DNA from: Trichothecium roseum
Taxonomy: Eukaryota > Ascomycota > Sordariomycetes > Hypocreales
Reading direction: 5' to 3'
Assembly (NCBI GenBank): GCA_026184415.1
Contig: CM047942.1
Coordinates: 2,728,001 to 2,792,000 of the forward strand
DNA length: 64,000 bases
The first letter of the stretch is position 1; each line of letters starts with the position of its first letter. Below, piece after piece: positions 23,534 to 34,824 of the stretch. A program made the position numbers and the translations under genes. The notes beneath the pieces are model-generated. The model worked only from the letters and a program-made list of their open reading frames with translations. It did not search any database and was not told where the DNA came from.

Positions 23534-24624
23534 CTAAGCCTTGCGCCCAGACCTGAGCTTGATAGTCTGCTCATAGAGAACATCCTTGAATGCAAAGAGG
23601 AAAGCGGCCGTAAGGACGCTCTGGGTGACCTTGGGTCCGATGCCTGTCATGATCAACGTTAGCCCTGCGCGTTTCATGATGACCGCAAGTGTGTCAAGAC
23701 TTACCCTTGTAGAGACCGGCATATCCCTCCTCCTTGACGACACGGCTGAGGGTCTGGCCCATGCCCTCCTTCTTACCGCCGCTGCCAGCGACGTGCATCT
23801 GGCTCTTGACGGTGATGTAGGGGTAGGTGATGCTCGTGGCGAAGAGCTTGCCGAAGGCGCCCAGGAAGAAGGCGAGAGTGGGCGTCATCTTGCGCTTCTT
23901 CTCAATGGTATTCTTCATCTGCTCGAAGAGGGTGTACTGGAGAATGGGGTTGATAACCAGTACGAGGGCCGGCAGCACACCGGAGAAGAGCGCCTGGGGG
24001 CCCTCGTTCTTGAGCAGCGCCATCAACGTGCCCAGCGTAGAGACGGACTTTGTCCTGCTGCCCTTGGCCGCCTGACCAGCCTCCTCGGCGTCGCCCTCAC
24101 TCTGGCTCTGGGCCCGGGTGGTGACGCGGGTGTTGACGACCCAGATGGGGTTGGTCATTATGACGGTGGCGGAGCCGGCGATGGCGCCGGCCAGGATGGA
24201 CTCGACGGCCGTGAGCTGCCCCCTGGCGCGGCCGCGGCGCGCGGCGGCCTTTTCGAAGAAGGCCTTGGACCACTCGTACCAGTAGTAGTAGACGAAGTTG
24301 GTGACGCTGATGCCGAAGAGGGCCGAGTGGATTCCCGAGTAGAGCCCGGGGACGCCCTCGCGGGCGATGATCTTTTGCACGGCGTCGATGAACTTGGACT
24401 CGGCCTTTCGGGATTCGACCTGCGCTCGGGTCGAAAGAGTGATTAGAGGATAACTGTATATAAAAAATTAGCGAATCAGGGACATGATTAGAAAACGACT
24501 ACTAATTTGGAACAATGGAAGTGTAGCCATACGTTAGGACCATGGAGAGAATGCCGCCGCCCGCGCCGGCGAGGGCGTGGGCGACATTGTCGTTTTGCGG
24601 GATGGGTGCTTTGCTGACGGACAT
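23534..24624 (-). CDS. Peroxisomal adenine nucleotide carrier (PMP47/Ant1-like, mitochondrial carrier family)
   Basis: Three exons read on the minus strand: 24533-24624, 23705-24453 and 23534-23643, giving 316 residues. Three carrier repeats are visible, each with its signature: YPLITLSTRAQ in repeat 1 (joined across intron 1), NPIWVVNTRVT in repeat 2 and YPYITVKSQMHV in repeat 3. The weakened Pro-x-(Asp/Glu) positions and the NPIWVVNTR form are typical of the PMP47/Ant1 branch, which exchanges ATP for AMP across the peroxisomal membrane for fatty-acid activation (family knowledge). Six membrane helices are expected. A mitochondrial FAD/folate-type carrier is the less likely alternative. The gene is convergent with MAK10. 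Confidence 0.88.
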
Positions 24625-26775
24625 GATGTCAGAGTAGGATTGATATACGGTCCGGCGGTGCGAATGCGACAAGTTGTGATAGTGGGTTTAGTATATTCGG
24701 TGTATAAGAAAAAATATGTGGAATATGTAGTTTCAAAGGAATGGCAATATTAGACGGTGACCGAGAATCAATCAATCGATCAGTACGACATGTCAAGAGT
24801 TTACAAAGGAGTGAGGGGGGGGAAGAGAGAGAGAAAGAAGAGAGGAAAAGAGATTAACCCTTTGGTCACGGATGATGGATTCAGGGAGAAGGATGGCGGC
24901 GGCGGCGACGAGCAATAGTAGGGCGTGTTGTGAGCCGAGGTCGTTTCCGAAAGAACGCCCCTACGGTAAGTGCTCCGTTACGTAGGTGGTACTCCGTAGT
25001 ACGGAGTAGGTAGTACCACTACAATCGGTAGTGGTGTACAATCTCGGCCTGTGAGCCGCTGGCGAAGGACTGGGCGAACGAACGAACGAAAAGCAGCCCA
25101 GAAGGATAGAGCCGACTGCCCATTCCGTTCTCTCTAATAGGTTCCCGCAGCGCTCCAGCGCCCAAGCCGGCCGAAACTAGGAAACGAGGAATGGGGAGAG
25201 CTTTTGGTAGGTTGTTTTAGCGTGGCATGCGCAACTCGTGTCGGTAGTAGTACGGAGTACCAGTAGTATTCCCTCTCGGCCTGCATGTGACGTCGAGGGA
25301 AGCCTGAAAGTACCGACCCCGGCTTGTGCTCTCTCTTGTGCCCGTGGGGAAGAAGGGGCTCTGATTTGGGGAACGGACCGGAATATTGATGCTTCCGAAC
25401 TGCGAATGGCGGATACTTGGTAGTACGGAATATGTTCGTCCACCCTGTATCGGACAGAGTGGGTGGCAGGTAGAGTTGCATCCCGACGGTTAGTCAAGTT
25501 CAACCTCGGTTCTCTGTTGGTGTATTCGGAGCTTATAGGTAGACAGTCATGAAGAGGCTACAGTACCGCATCTCACCTATATTCTTCGGCTCTGGTGACT
25601 TCACGTGTGCAGGCATGAATAGCTATTTAACCAGCCAAGATTTAACGTTCGTCAATCTATTTACAATATTCCTACAAACAGCAAAGGCCATCATTAGCTG
25701 TAGCGTTCAATTTGGGATTTGAGAATTTTAATGGAATTTGGAGTGCATGGTTGTAATTATCTACTACTGCGGCGGGCATATACCCAAGCCTCTGGCTGCT
25801 GCCTCATCATATCGATGATGCGTTGTGTGCGCACGTAGCTCGTAGCTTCCGGCCTAAGAAACGTTGGCGAGCATTAAGACCTTTGAAAAACAAAGTTTTT
25901 TCTGCCCCCCCTTATCGCGCTCTCTCTTTCTTTCTCTTTGTTATGGAGATGAGTTGTCATGAGATCGAGTAGTGTAAGGTAGCTTCAAATATAACCTGTC
26001 AAAAACGTGTACCTTATTTCATAGGTGCGTGTTTCACACAGATCGGTTAATGAACGATCTGAACTACCGAAAACCACACGCATCGGAGCATATTTCGCAT
26101 GTGGTAATAACCTAATGCTTGATGAATGCTGTAATCCGTATGTACTCCGCAGATTCCATCCCTAGAAGGTCGTTACTAGAACGGGGAGGGTGGAGGGAAG
26201 GGGGGGCACAGCACCTAAATTGAGATTCAGCGACTGGACCCTTGAAGTTTGGGAGCAGCCGTTAGTGGGGGGTTCAACACCTGTAGGCTCTGTGGCTCTG
26301 TAGCAGCAGTGAGCCAGGGCCAGCCCACTATGCCCAAAGCAGGTCGCCAGTAAACAAAGAGGTCTCGACTGCCACACCGTGAAAGTCACGGTCGGTCATT
26401 TTTTGGTCTCACCCCCCCCCGGACCGCCGCGCATCGCGCTTGTCGCTTTTTGCTGCCCACCATCCTTGTAATACTACTACCATACTACTTTCCATGTATG
26501 ATCCATTTGTCGCTTTTTGCCGGTGGCGCTTCTTTGTTTTAATTTTATATGCCACACTTCTGAAAACAGCAATGCCTTGTAGATATTCGGTAGCGAATCA
26601 ATAAATTCGTGTGTGTGTCGGATGTTCGGTCGGAGGAAACCTGCTATTACCACCGCTTCCACCGCTACCGCTGCTGCCATTGCTGCTACGAATCCCAACA
26701 GCTGGGGACTGGACATTTTCAGCGTTCGCTGGCAACGCTATTGCCAACCCGGCCGCGCCGAGCTTGGACATCATA
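24625..26775. other. 2.15-kb divergent intergenic region
   Basis: Upstream regions of the carrier gene (minus) and the AT-hook gene (plus). It contains the inverted heptamer pair at 24990-25008, another copy near 25252, an AG-rich tract near 24.82-24.85 kb and AT-rich DNA from 25.6 to 26.1 kb. No coding evidence was found. Confidence 0.55.
24990..25008. repeat. Head-to-head heptamer inverted repeat
   Basis: TACTCCGTA and TACGGAGTA separated by one base form a 19-bp palindrome-like element about 370 bp upstream of the carrier gene start. It is one of two head-to-head arrangements of the dispersed motif (the other is at 57478-57493). Confidence 0.9.
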
Positions 26776-29700
26776 ATGTCTTCGCCGGACCCTCTTGTCG
26801 ACACCATACCCGACATCCCTGTGCCGCCGTCGTCAGCACGTCGCGTTACCCGAAGCATACGAACAGACAGATTCGCATCCCGCGGAACATCGCCTAGAAA
26901 GCAGCAGTTCGAGCTGGCAGTGGGGGATGATCGGTCGCCGCAGAGGCTCCTAGTCACGGTCGAGACGGAGGACACCGTGCCCGCGAGCACGACGAAGAGG
27001 AGGCTTTTCCAGTCCTCGAGCCCTTCCAAGGCCAAGAGTAGGAACACGATGGCGGCCACCACCACAACCATACCGCTGCGGGAGTCGATAGAGGAGGAGA
27101 CCATGCGCGATGTCGCAGAAGGCATCGCCACGCCCAAGCGCAGGGGGAGACCGAGGAAAACTAACGGGACGCCGATGCCCAGCACCGGCAAGAGAAAAGG
27201 AAGCTCGCCGGCGAAGCGCGCCGCAAAACGATCGCACTCGACACACGAACCCGACCCTTTATCAGACGTAATCGTGAAGCCGTCACCAACACCGAAGAAA
27301 CGAGGGCGCCCGCCGAAGAACCGCACGGTCGAACCGTCCAGCGACCTCGGAGTCGAAGGTGCCACGCGAAGGGGGCGGAAACGCCGACAGGCTTTAGCAC
27401 CCGAAGAAGTCCATGAGCTGGCCGAGGATATTGAGAAGCCGCCGACACCCCCTCGTGGGCAGAGCAAAGTGCCCAGCGAGGTCGATGAAGAACCGCCAGG
27501 GCTGCCGCCGATTGAGGAGTCAGATGATCTACCTGGCGATCCGACACCGCCAGATGCAAACGAGCCCGAGTCAGATATATGGATGGCGACAACGACGGAA
27601 GATGATACTCCTCAAGCGAGCAGAAAGAGGGCCAAGACGTCGTCGGCGGCATCTTCGCGGAGGAGTAACCGCCAAGCGTCAACGCAGCCGTCGCGGCCTC
27701 CACAAAGCGTCGCGTCTCGGGTCCTGCATAGCGAGATTGGCGCGCCTTCAAATGCCAGCGATGTTTCCTCCGTAGGAGGTCGTAATCGCTTGCGATTCGG
27801 GAATAATGACACTATCGCCCAGGGGGAGGATTTCAGCATGATATTCATGGATTCGATACCTTCCTTGGCGGCTGATTTTAAGAGTTCAATACCTGCGCCA
27901 CGGGAGGACGACGATATTGGCGAAGAGACAGAAATGATTATAAACAATACTCTGGAGTCCCTGAGACGGTCCTGGAGAGAGGAGGAGGAGCGGGAAGAAG
28001 CGGAAGGACCAGAAGCCGAAGAAGGGTTCGACGAAGATGAGGCAGCAGCAGCAACACAACAATATGAAGACGGGTCAGAGAGCGAACTTGCAGTGGAAGG
28101 GGATAAAAGGCGCGAGCCTCAGCCTAGAGCAGGGTCTTTGTTGGAAATCGATGAGGACCCAGATATACCGGAACCCGGCGAAGTCGAATTTGAGGATGAC
28201 GATGAGGCCGAGGGTATGGACGGGTCCCCCCCTCAAGCTCTGGAAACGGTAGCAGAGGAGGAAGAGGAAGGGGATGAAGAAGAAGAGGAGGAAGTAAGCG
28301 CGCCTCCGATGCAACCAACTCCCATTAGGACTGAGGGTATGTTCTCGCCTGGCCTGCTTCGCTCTCCCAGATGGTCTCAGACACCCCGAAGGCTGGGCGG
28401 GACTCCGTTGCGCCAGCAGGTGCTCACCATGTCCGCCAAAGCAGCCGGCTCATCCAGGTTTCAACCAGGCTTTGGGGAAAGCAGGAGCTCTCTTGCTAGG
28501 CGATCCCTGCTGAGCAGCGAGGCAGGGGACGATGAGGAGGACCTGTACGACGACTCCTTTTCCGACATCCCTCCGAGCATTCTGCTCGCGGCCACGCCGA
28601 AGAGACCCGGCGCCGCCCGGCTGCTGTCCAGCGCTCAAGCCGAAGCCGAGAGACAAGAAGCCGAGGCGAGAGCCCTGAGGGAAGAAGAAGAAGCCGAAGC
28701 CCGTAGGGAACAAGCCAAGGCTGAAGCCGAAAGGGCGGAGGCAGAAGCTGAGGCTCGGAGGATAGAAGCCGAAGCCGAGGCTAGAAGAGAAAAAGCCAGA
28801 GCTGAAGCTGCAAGAGTAGAGGCGGAAGCTGAAGCCCGTAAAAAGGAAGTCGAAGCTGAGGCCCGGAGAAAAGAGGCCGAGGCTGAGGCGCGAAGAGAAC
28901 AAGCTAGGGCCGAAGCTGAGAGGGCCGAAGCGGAAGCACGGGCAAAAGAAGAAGCGGAGGCAGAGGCAGCGGCACGAGCACAAGAAGCGGCAGCAGCAAA
29001 GGCAAAGGCGGAGGCGGAGGCAGAAGCTCGAAGGAAAGAAGCTGAAGCCGCGGCCCGAAGAGAACAGGCCAGAGCTGAAGCTGAGAGAGCGGAGGCAGAA
29101 GCACGAGCAGAAGCAGAAGCAGAAGCAGAAGCAGCGGCAGTGGCGGAGGCGGAGGCGAAAGCAAAAGAGGCCGAACAGCTTGAAGAGATCCTGCAGGCTG
29201 CGGACAATGTGCACGAAGTGGAACAGACCATTCTGGACGCAGAAGAACAAGATGCCGAAGATGAAGATATGGAACAGGAGGAGTTATCTGAAGCATTCGA
29301 CGAGCAGGAATCGAGACATGCAGCATCAAATGCCAGTTCAGCAGCTCAGTCAGAAAAACGATTACCGACACCCGATGACACTCCCCCTAATCTTCAGGAA
29401 GACGCGGAATCAAGCGTCAAATCGGTTGAGGAGCCCATTAACGATCCCATTGATGAGCCTGTCGATGAGGAGATGGAGATACCCTCTTCTCCCGTTGACC
29501 CTCACAATCAACTTGCAAGCGAGCACGAGGCTGCTCCTCATCCATCCGTCCCGAGAATATCTGAACCCTCTGAAGACGTCAGGCCTACTCTTGAAAGAGG
29601 CTCATCGGTCTTTGAGACCACGCCCATTAACCAGCTGTCTTCGCCTGCTCAGGAGCCCCAATCACTTCAACCCGAGTCACAGGAACATGCTAAGCGTCCT

Positions 29701-31636
29701 TTCTTATCGCCTATCGTGCGAGCGGGCAGAGCACTGCAAAGTATCACTTCCGATCCACCTTCTCCCGAACCCAAGGAACGTCAACTAGGCAGCCCGTTCA
29801 GGAGCTCTGTCAGCAAGGACTCTTGGTCAGGTGGCAGGGAGCAATCTCAGAGCAGGCGATTTAGTTTGAGCCCTGTTCGTCCCTTCCCCGTGGCTACGTC
29901 TTTACGAACATCTGTTGATCGCCAGACGGGCAATGATGGCTTCGCGTCTAATTCCAGGGACGTCCGGAGCAAACGGCCTGGTTTCATGCAGTCGTTTGGC
30001 CGCAGTACAAGTGGCGCGTTGAGTAGGGTCCAGGAGTCGCCTTCAGCATCCAGCTCCATGCGCGTCTCTCCCCAGGCCGACGACCTGAGTTGGGTTGCGG
30101 AAGAGGGCCCGATCAGCCCGCGCCTAAGAGGGGATAACACTCTCCAGGAAGCCGCCGAAGCAACGTCTGCCAGCGCCAAGAGGGTTTCACGGAGCGCACC
30201 TATTGTTTTGTCTGACCCCGTTGACGAACCCGAGGAAGTGATTGGTCTTGAAGATGATGAGTTGATGGAAGAACTCGAGTTCGAAGAGGAACTTGAAGAG
30301 GAGCCTGAACAAGAACCCGAGCCTGAGCCCGAGTCTCAACAGCCCGAGGCTGCACCGCCCTCGGATGACGAAACAGATATCTGGGAAGTCGAGGCTCGTC
30401 GCCCTACATCGAGTTCTGTACAGGAGGAATCTTTCCGCGATAATTCATTTGCTCCTCTAAGCCGCGGCCCTGTTATTCCTAGCCCCTGGGCGCTGAAAGG
30501 GCCGACAAGGCAGAGCATTGCAAGGCGCGAGGGTCTCGCCCAGTCCAAGAAGATGGATACCCGTGCACAGCCTGAGGCGTCAGAGGCCGAAAACGAGTTC
30601 TCTGTCCTCGAACGGAGGAAGAAGGAAGAGGCGGGGAAGAAGGAGGCCGAGTCGGCGAGCAAGGGGGGTCGCTTTGATCTCTCGACTTTCTTTTCTTCAC
30701 CAGCTGCAATCCCGGGCATGCTGGCCAGTAAATTCCTGCCGGGTGCCTTTGGATATGGAAACGCGGGCGAGGACGCTGACATGTCCTCGCCCTCGAAGCC
30801 CAGGGCTCCCGCCACAAACTCCATGTTTCCCCGTCTTCCTCAAAAGCAGCGCACCGCGCAACCCGTCCTGCGCAGGGTGCCCCCGGTACAGCGTGTTTTG
30901 GCGCCCGAGCCCGAGCCCGAGTTTGAGGTCGAGACTGAACCAGAGCTGGAGATGATGGAAGCGGAACAACAGGAGGAGGTTCAGGAACAGGAAGAGGAAC
31001 AGGAGGAGGAGGAGCAGGAAGAAGAGCTCTATGAGACTTCCCCTGTCGCGCCTGAAAAGATGCGCTTGCCCCCCGTAGCACAGAAGCAAAACTTCACACC
31101 TCGCCCGCACGCCCGGCAGGCCCAGATGTTCCCGTCGTCGGCGCGCGCGGGGGTGCCGACGCCTCCCAGGATGCAGCTCTCCCACGCCGACATCCAGCGC
31201 TGGCAGCGCGACACGTCCAACGCGAGCCCCGAGGACTCGGCCGCGGCCGACCGCAGGCTGCTGCGCCCGCTGCCGCCGAAGAACGCGTCACCGTCCAAGT
31301 CGAGCCTGCGGTCGCCTATGAAGCCCCGCACGCCCGGCCGCGTCGTAGAGTTCACCAGCGGCGTCCTATCGCCCCTGGCGCAGGCCAAGATGCGCGCTCA
31401 GCGGCGTAACGCCGGCGCCGCGCCGGACGAGGCCCCGACGGAACCCTCGAGCGACGAGCCTACGCCCCAGCTGGTTGTGCCGGCCATGCTGCAACAGCAG
31501 CAGCAGCAGCAGCAGCAGCCGCCACCGCCTCGGGCGGACGACAAGGAGAACCAGGCCGGCACATCGGAGCCATCCGAATCCGCCTCGTCCCCCTTGGCAG
31601 CCAGGAGCAGCAAGGTCCAGACGGCGGCCGCAGCCC

Positions 31637-31698
<62 letters not shown>

Positions 31699-32037
31699 AA
31701 GAAGCAGCAGCATCAGCATCAGCCCCTATCCCAAACCACGTGGTCCCGCCGCCACTGGGCTCTCCTCAACAACATCCTCCAGGAGCGCAAGTGCGGCCCC
31801 TTCGGCCGCGACTTCGAGCGCCGCTCGGAGCGCTACCTGGGCAAAAAAATCAAGAGCCAGGGCGCGGCCATGGTGCTGGACCGGTGGCACCTCGACTGCG
31901 TCGATGCCTTCGCGGCCCTCGTCGGCGGCTGGGACGAGGGCGCGCTGGCGAAGCGCCTCTTCGGGCTCATCGTCGGGGAGGAGAGGAGGCGGCGGAGGGC
32001 CGAGGAGGCCGAGGCCAGGAGCTACATGTTTCACTGA
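26776..32037 (+). CDS. Large AT-hook, coiled-coil and polyQ protein (uncharacterised, probably chromatin-associated)
   Basis: One exon of 1753 residues from ATG 26776. An in-frame ATG at 26611 would add a Leu/Pro stretch that looks like UTR. Near residues 119 and 173 are two AT-hooks (KRRGRPRK, KKRGRPPK), minor-groove DNA binders. Residues about 400-560 are strongly acidic. Residues about 620-800 are an almost perfect Ala/Glu/Arg helix built from AEAEAR-type hexads, predicted as a long single helix or coiled coil. Ser/Pro-rich sequence follows, then more acidic runs, a CAG-coded polyQ (about nine) near 1572 and a pure CAA-coded Q21 near 1621-1641. A compact C-terminal domain (about 1655-1745; WSRRHWALLNNILQERK, then WHLDCVDAFAALVGGWDEGA) looks conserved but I do not recognise it. 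Nuclear role is inference from the AT-hooks. Confidence 0.85.
31636..31698 (+). repeat. (CAA)21 trinucleotide repeat coding polyglutamine
   Basis: Twenty-one uninterrupted CAA codons within the AT-hook protein gene, followed by AAG AAG and a CAG/CAT-rich stretch. The purity of the array, compared with the CAG codons of the other Gln run near 31.49 kb, indicates recent slippage expansion. Confidence 0.95.
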
Positions 32038-32585
32038 AGAATCGGCGGAAAAGAAGAAGAAGAAAAGGAGGGGGGGGGGGGGGGGTAGGGAGGAAAGCAA
32101 AGCATTGGCATTTTCTTTTCTAGGGAACAACTTTTTGCTCTTTTTGTTCTTTTATTTCATTTTTGGAGCCGGTGTCGGTTTTCATTGTTTTCTTCGGTCG
32201 GCAGGACAAAGTTGTTAAAGGATCCAGGCGTTTCTCGTCTTCTTGTGTGTATGTGCGTCTGTACGTGTGTAAAAATCATTGACGGGGGGGGGGGGGGGGG
32301 GAAGCTTTTTGATTATGAGATAGATACCACTCATGCAAAGTTACTGGTTCTTTGTGTTTTACTACTACTGTTGCCTACTTGTTATTATATCGTTTAAATC
32401 TTAAACATGCCAAAGCAGAGGCATCTTTCCGTACAATTTTTGCTCCATCAGAACGATTATAGACAAGAATTTCACCGTGGATAATCTTTTTGCATGATGG
32501 GAGGATAGATGGATATATGGATCAGGTTGATGACGTCTAATATTCGTCACATATGTATGTATGCATATAAAAAAGAATTTGGGCC
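32038..32585. other. Intergenic region between convergent genes, with two long G tracts
   Basis: 548 bp holding the 3' ends of the AT-hook gene (plus) and RPN6 (minus). It carries G16 at 32070-32085, just 33 bp after the AT-hook stop, and G18 at 32284-32301. No gene seen. Confidence 0.6.
32284..32301. repeat. G18 homopolymer
   Basis: Eighteen consecutive G in the 3' region shared by the AT-hook gene and RPN6. The longest of the G tracts in the window. Confidence 0.9.
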
Positions 32586-34049
32586 CTATTCTAGCTGCGA
32601 AGCCTGATTCGTGTAGAGTATGTCCACCACGTTGCTCAGCTTATCAATCGTCTTGAGGGCCGAGTCGTACGACTCGTCCCGCTGCGTCTCGTCGAACACG
32701 ATGAGACACCCGGCGCCCTGGTCCAGCACGCCAATGATGACCTTGTCGAGGATCATCTGGGAGAGCTTACGCTCGACCTGCTGGGTGTCGAGGCCGACCA
32801 TCTTGGCGATGTGGTCAATCTCGACGCGGGAAAAGGGCTCGATGACCTTGATGAGGTTCTGCTCGAGCATGGCGTCGTAGAGGCGGCGGAGGTGGTTGCG
32901 GACAAAGGTGTCGCTCCCCAGCTCGTAGCGGTAGGCCGACAGGGCGCGCTCGTACTCCTCGAGGGAGCGGTTGGAGTGGGCGCGGGCGATGGCCTTCATG
33001 GCCTCGAGGCTCTGGCCCGCGTACTTGAGCGCCTGCTTCGACGTCATGAGCTGGTTGACGTCGTCGGCGAGGTTGAGCATGATCTTGCAGAGCAGCATGT
33101 ACTGCAGGGCGGCCTGGGCGCGGGAGCCCTCGTCCTGGGTGTGGTAGCCGTCGAGGGCCTCGATGAAGTATGAGAAGGCGGTCTGGAAGTCCTTGTCCTC
33201 GGCATGGAGCATGCCGCTCTGCATGTCGAGGTTAGCCTGCAGGAGAGGCGGGGTGTAGACGCTGGCGGCGCTGGTGCGGGCGCTGGTGAGAGCGGCGCGG
33301 GCTTTGGAGACGTTGCCGAGGGCGTGGTAGACGCGCGACTCGAGGAGCTGGACCTCGACGAGGCGGAGCTTGTCGTCGAGGCGCTTCAGCTCGCGGAGGA
33401 GGTTGTTGATTAGGGATAGGGAGTCGTAGTAGGCCTGCTTGGTGATGTAGAGGTTGACGAGGCGAACCTCGAGGTCCTGACGCTGGAAAGCGCGGCGCTC
33501 CGACGTGGCCCATTCGATGCAGTCTTTTGTGACGGCGACTTCGGTATCGGTGCTGTTGGGGATGTCCTTGAAAAGGTCGAGGAGTTGACGGACTTGTTGT
33601 TGTGGTCATGGTCAGCCTCTTTTGCTACTCCTCGCGTTGCTGTCCCTCCCTTTCTTTGGGGGGTCCCTCTGCTCATGACCTACCGAGCTTGGCCGACTTC
33701 GCCTTGGCGAATGAGGAAAAGATTGTCCGGCTCTCCTTGACCAGATCAACGAGCTCTTGTGTCTTCCTGTAAGTGCCCTCATTGTCAGCATCCTTTTTAT
33801 TTATTTATTTCCGTATCCCCTCCGATCGTCCACCGAGCGCGGGGTGATGATGATGATGCCAACGTACTTTTCGTCCCTGTACAGCTCCCCCAAGCTCACG
33901 AGAGCCGACTCGTATTCCCTATTCGCGGCATCCGAAGCAGCGGTGGGTGCCTTTGAGGTTATTTCCTTGTAAAGAGCTTCGGCCTTCCTCGGGTCCGACT
34001 TGGCGAGCTTCTGGGCCTCTTGCACCCTGGCTGAGTCGCCGGCAGCCAT
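32586..34049 (-). CDS. RPN6: 26S proteasome regulatory subunit Rpn6 (PSMD11)
   Basis: Three exons read on the minus strand: 33868-34049, 33684-33766 and 32586-33592, giving 423 residues, the usual length for Rpn6. The N-terminal two thirds are helical TPR-like repeats (SRVYHALGNVSKARAALTSA, LLQANLDMQSGMLHAEDKDF). The C-terminal third is a PCI domain: YELGSDTFVRNHLRRLYDAM, then the winged-helix part IDHIAKMVGLDTQQVERKLS and VIIGVLDQGAGCLIVF. Rpn6 clamps the lid to the 20S core through alpha2 and is essential for 26S assembly (family knowledge). The gene is divergent from MGE1, with 775 bp between the two start codons. Confidence 0.95.
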
Positions 34050-34824
34050 TGTGCTTGATTGTTATCTGACGAAGGAGTGGCGGTTTGGGGATTGTTGTCT
34101 GAGGAGAACGAGTCAAGTGGTGTTCGTTTTTTTTGTTTATGGTCGGGAATGATTCGTAGGGAGAATGTGTTCGTTTGGGTGTGGGTGTGGGTGTGTTATG
34201 GTGGGATGTTGATGATGAATCCGAGCTCTCTCTCTCTCCGTCTGTCTCCCCCCAAGCTTGCCCTGTAAACTGGCGCTGTGCACTCACTCCAGGTTGCAGC
34301 ACTACGACGTAAGGCAAGGTTCGGGAAGCAGTAAAAAAAGCGGGTCAAACCCCGACTCTGAATGAACATGGATGATGAGCTTGAGGAAAAGGGAAAAAGA
34401 AAAAACGATGCGGTCCGATGTTTAACCCGGACGAGGCTCCGCTACCGGCTATGTACGGAATACGGGGCGGGACTGTCACATTTACGTTTTTTTTTTCTTT
34501 GGGGGTATGCGAAGCTATAGCTGCTGATATTACCCCAAGTACGGAAGACCTTGGCATTAGGTACTCGCAACGGCCGGAAAGCCTTTTGTATCGAAAAAAA
34601 AAGAGGTGCTTAAAATTTCCTATGAGAAAAAGCCGGACATCCCTCCTCCCTCCCCCGATATACAAGCATCAACCACACCAAGCATCAATTTCTACCAAAG
34701 CTAAATATTAAACCCCTCCTTCCTTCCTCCCTCCCCCCCCTCCTCTCTTTTCTCTAGACCTGTAATTGTCCAATTTTATCCTCCTTTGATACCCCCATTC
34801 CCTCCAAGGAAAAAAAAAACCAAA
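34050..34824. promoter_or_regulatory. Shared RPN6/MGE1 divergent upstream region
   Basis: 775 bp between two divergent start codons. It contains GTGTGGGTGTGGGTGTG near 34.18 kb, and a pyrimidine-rich leader with poly-A just before the MGE1 ATG. I looked for a yeast PACE-type GGTGGCAAA and saw none. A bidirectional promoter is inferred from geometry only. Confidence 0.5.

Noticed and set aside
23586..24446. 286-codon plus-strand frame
   Set aside because: Antisense of the carrier gene, whose three signature motifs and introns are clear on the minus strand.
26611..26775. Upstream in-frame ATG extending the AT-hook protein by 55 residues
   Set aside because: The added Leu/Pro-rich segment looks like translated UTR and would put a hydrophobic leader on a protein with nuclear motifs. 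ATG at 26776 begins a typical hydrophilic N-terminus.
28450..29250. 266-codon minus-strand Cys/Phe/Leu-rich frame
   Set aside because: Antisense of the Ala/Glu/Arg helix; its cysteines and phenylalanines are complements of the repeated GAAGCC-like codons.
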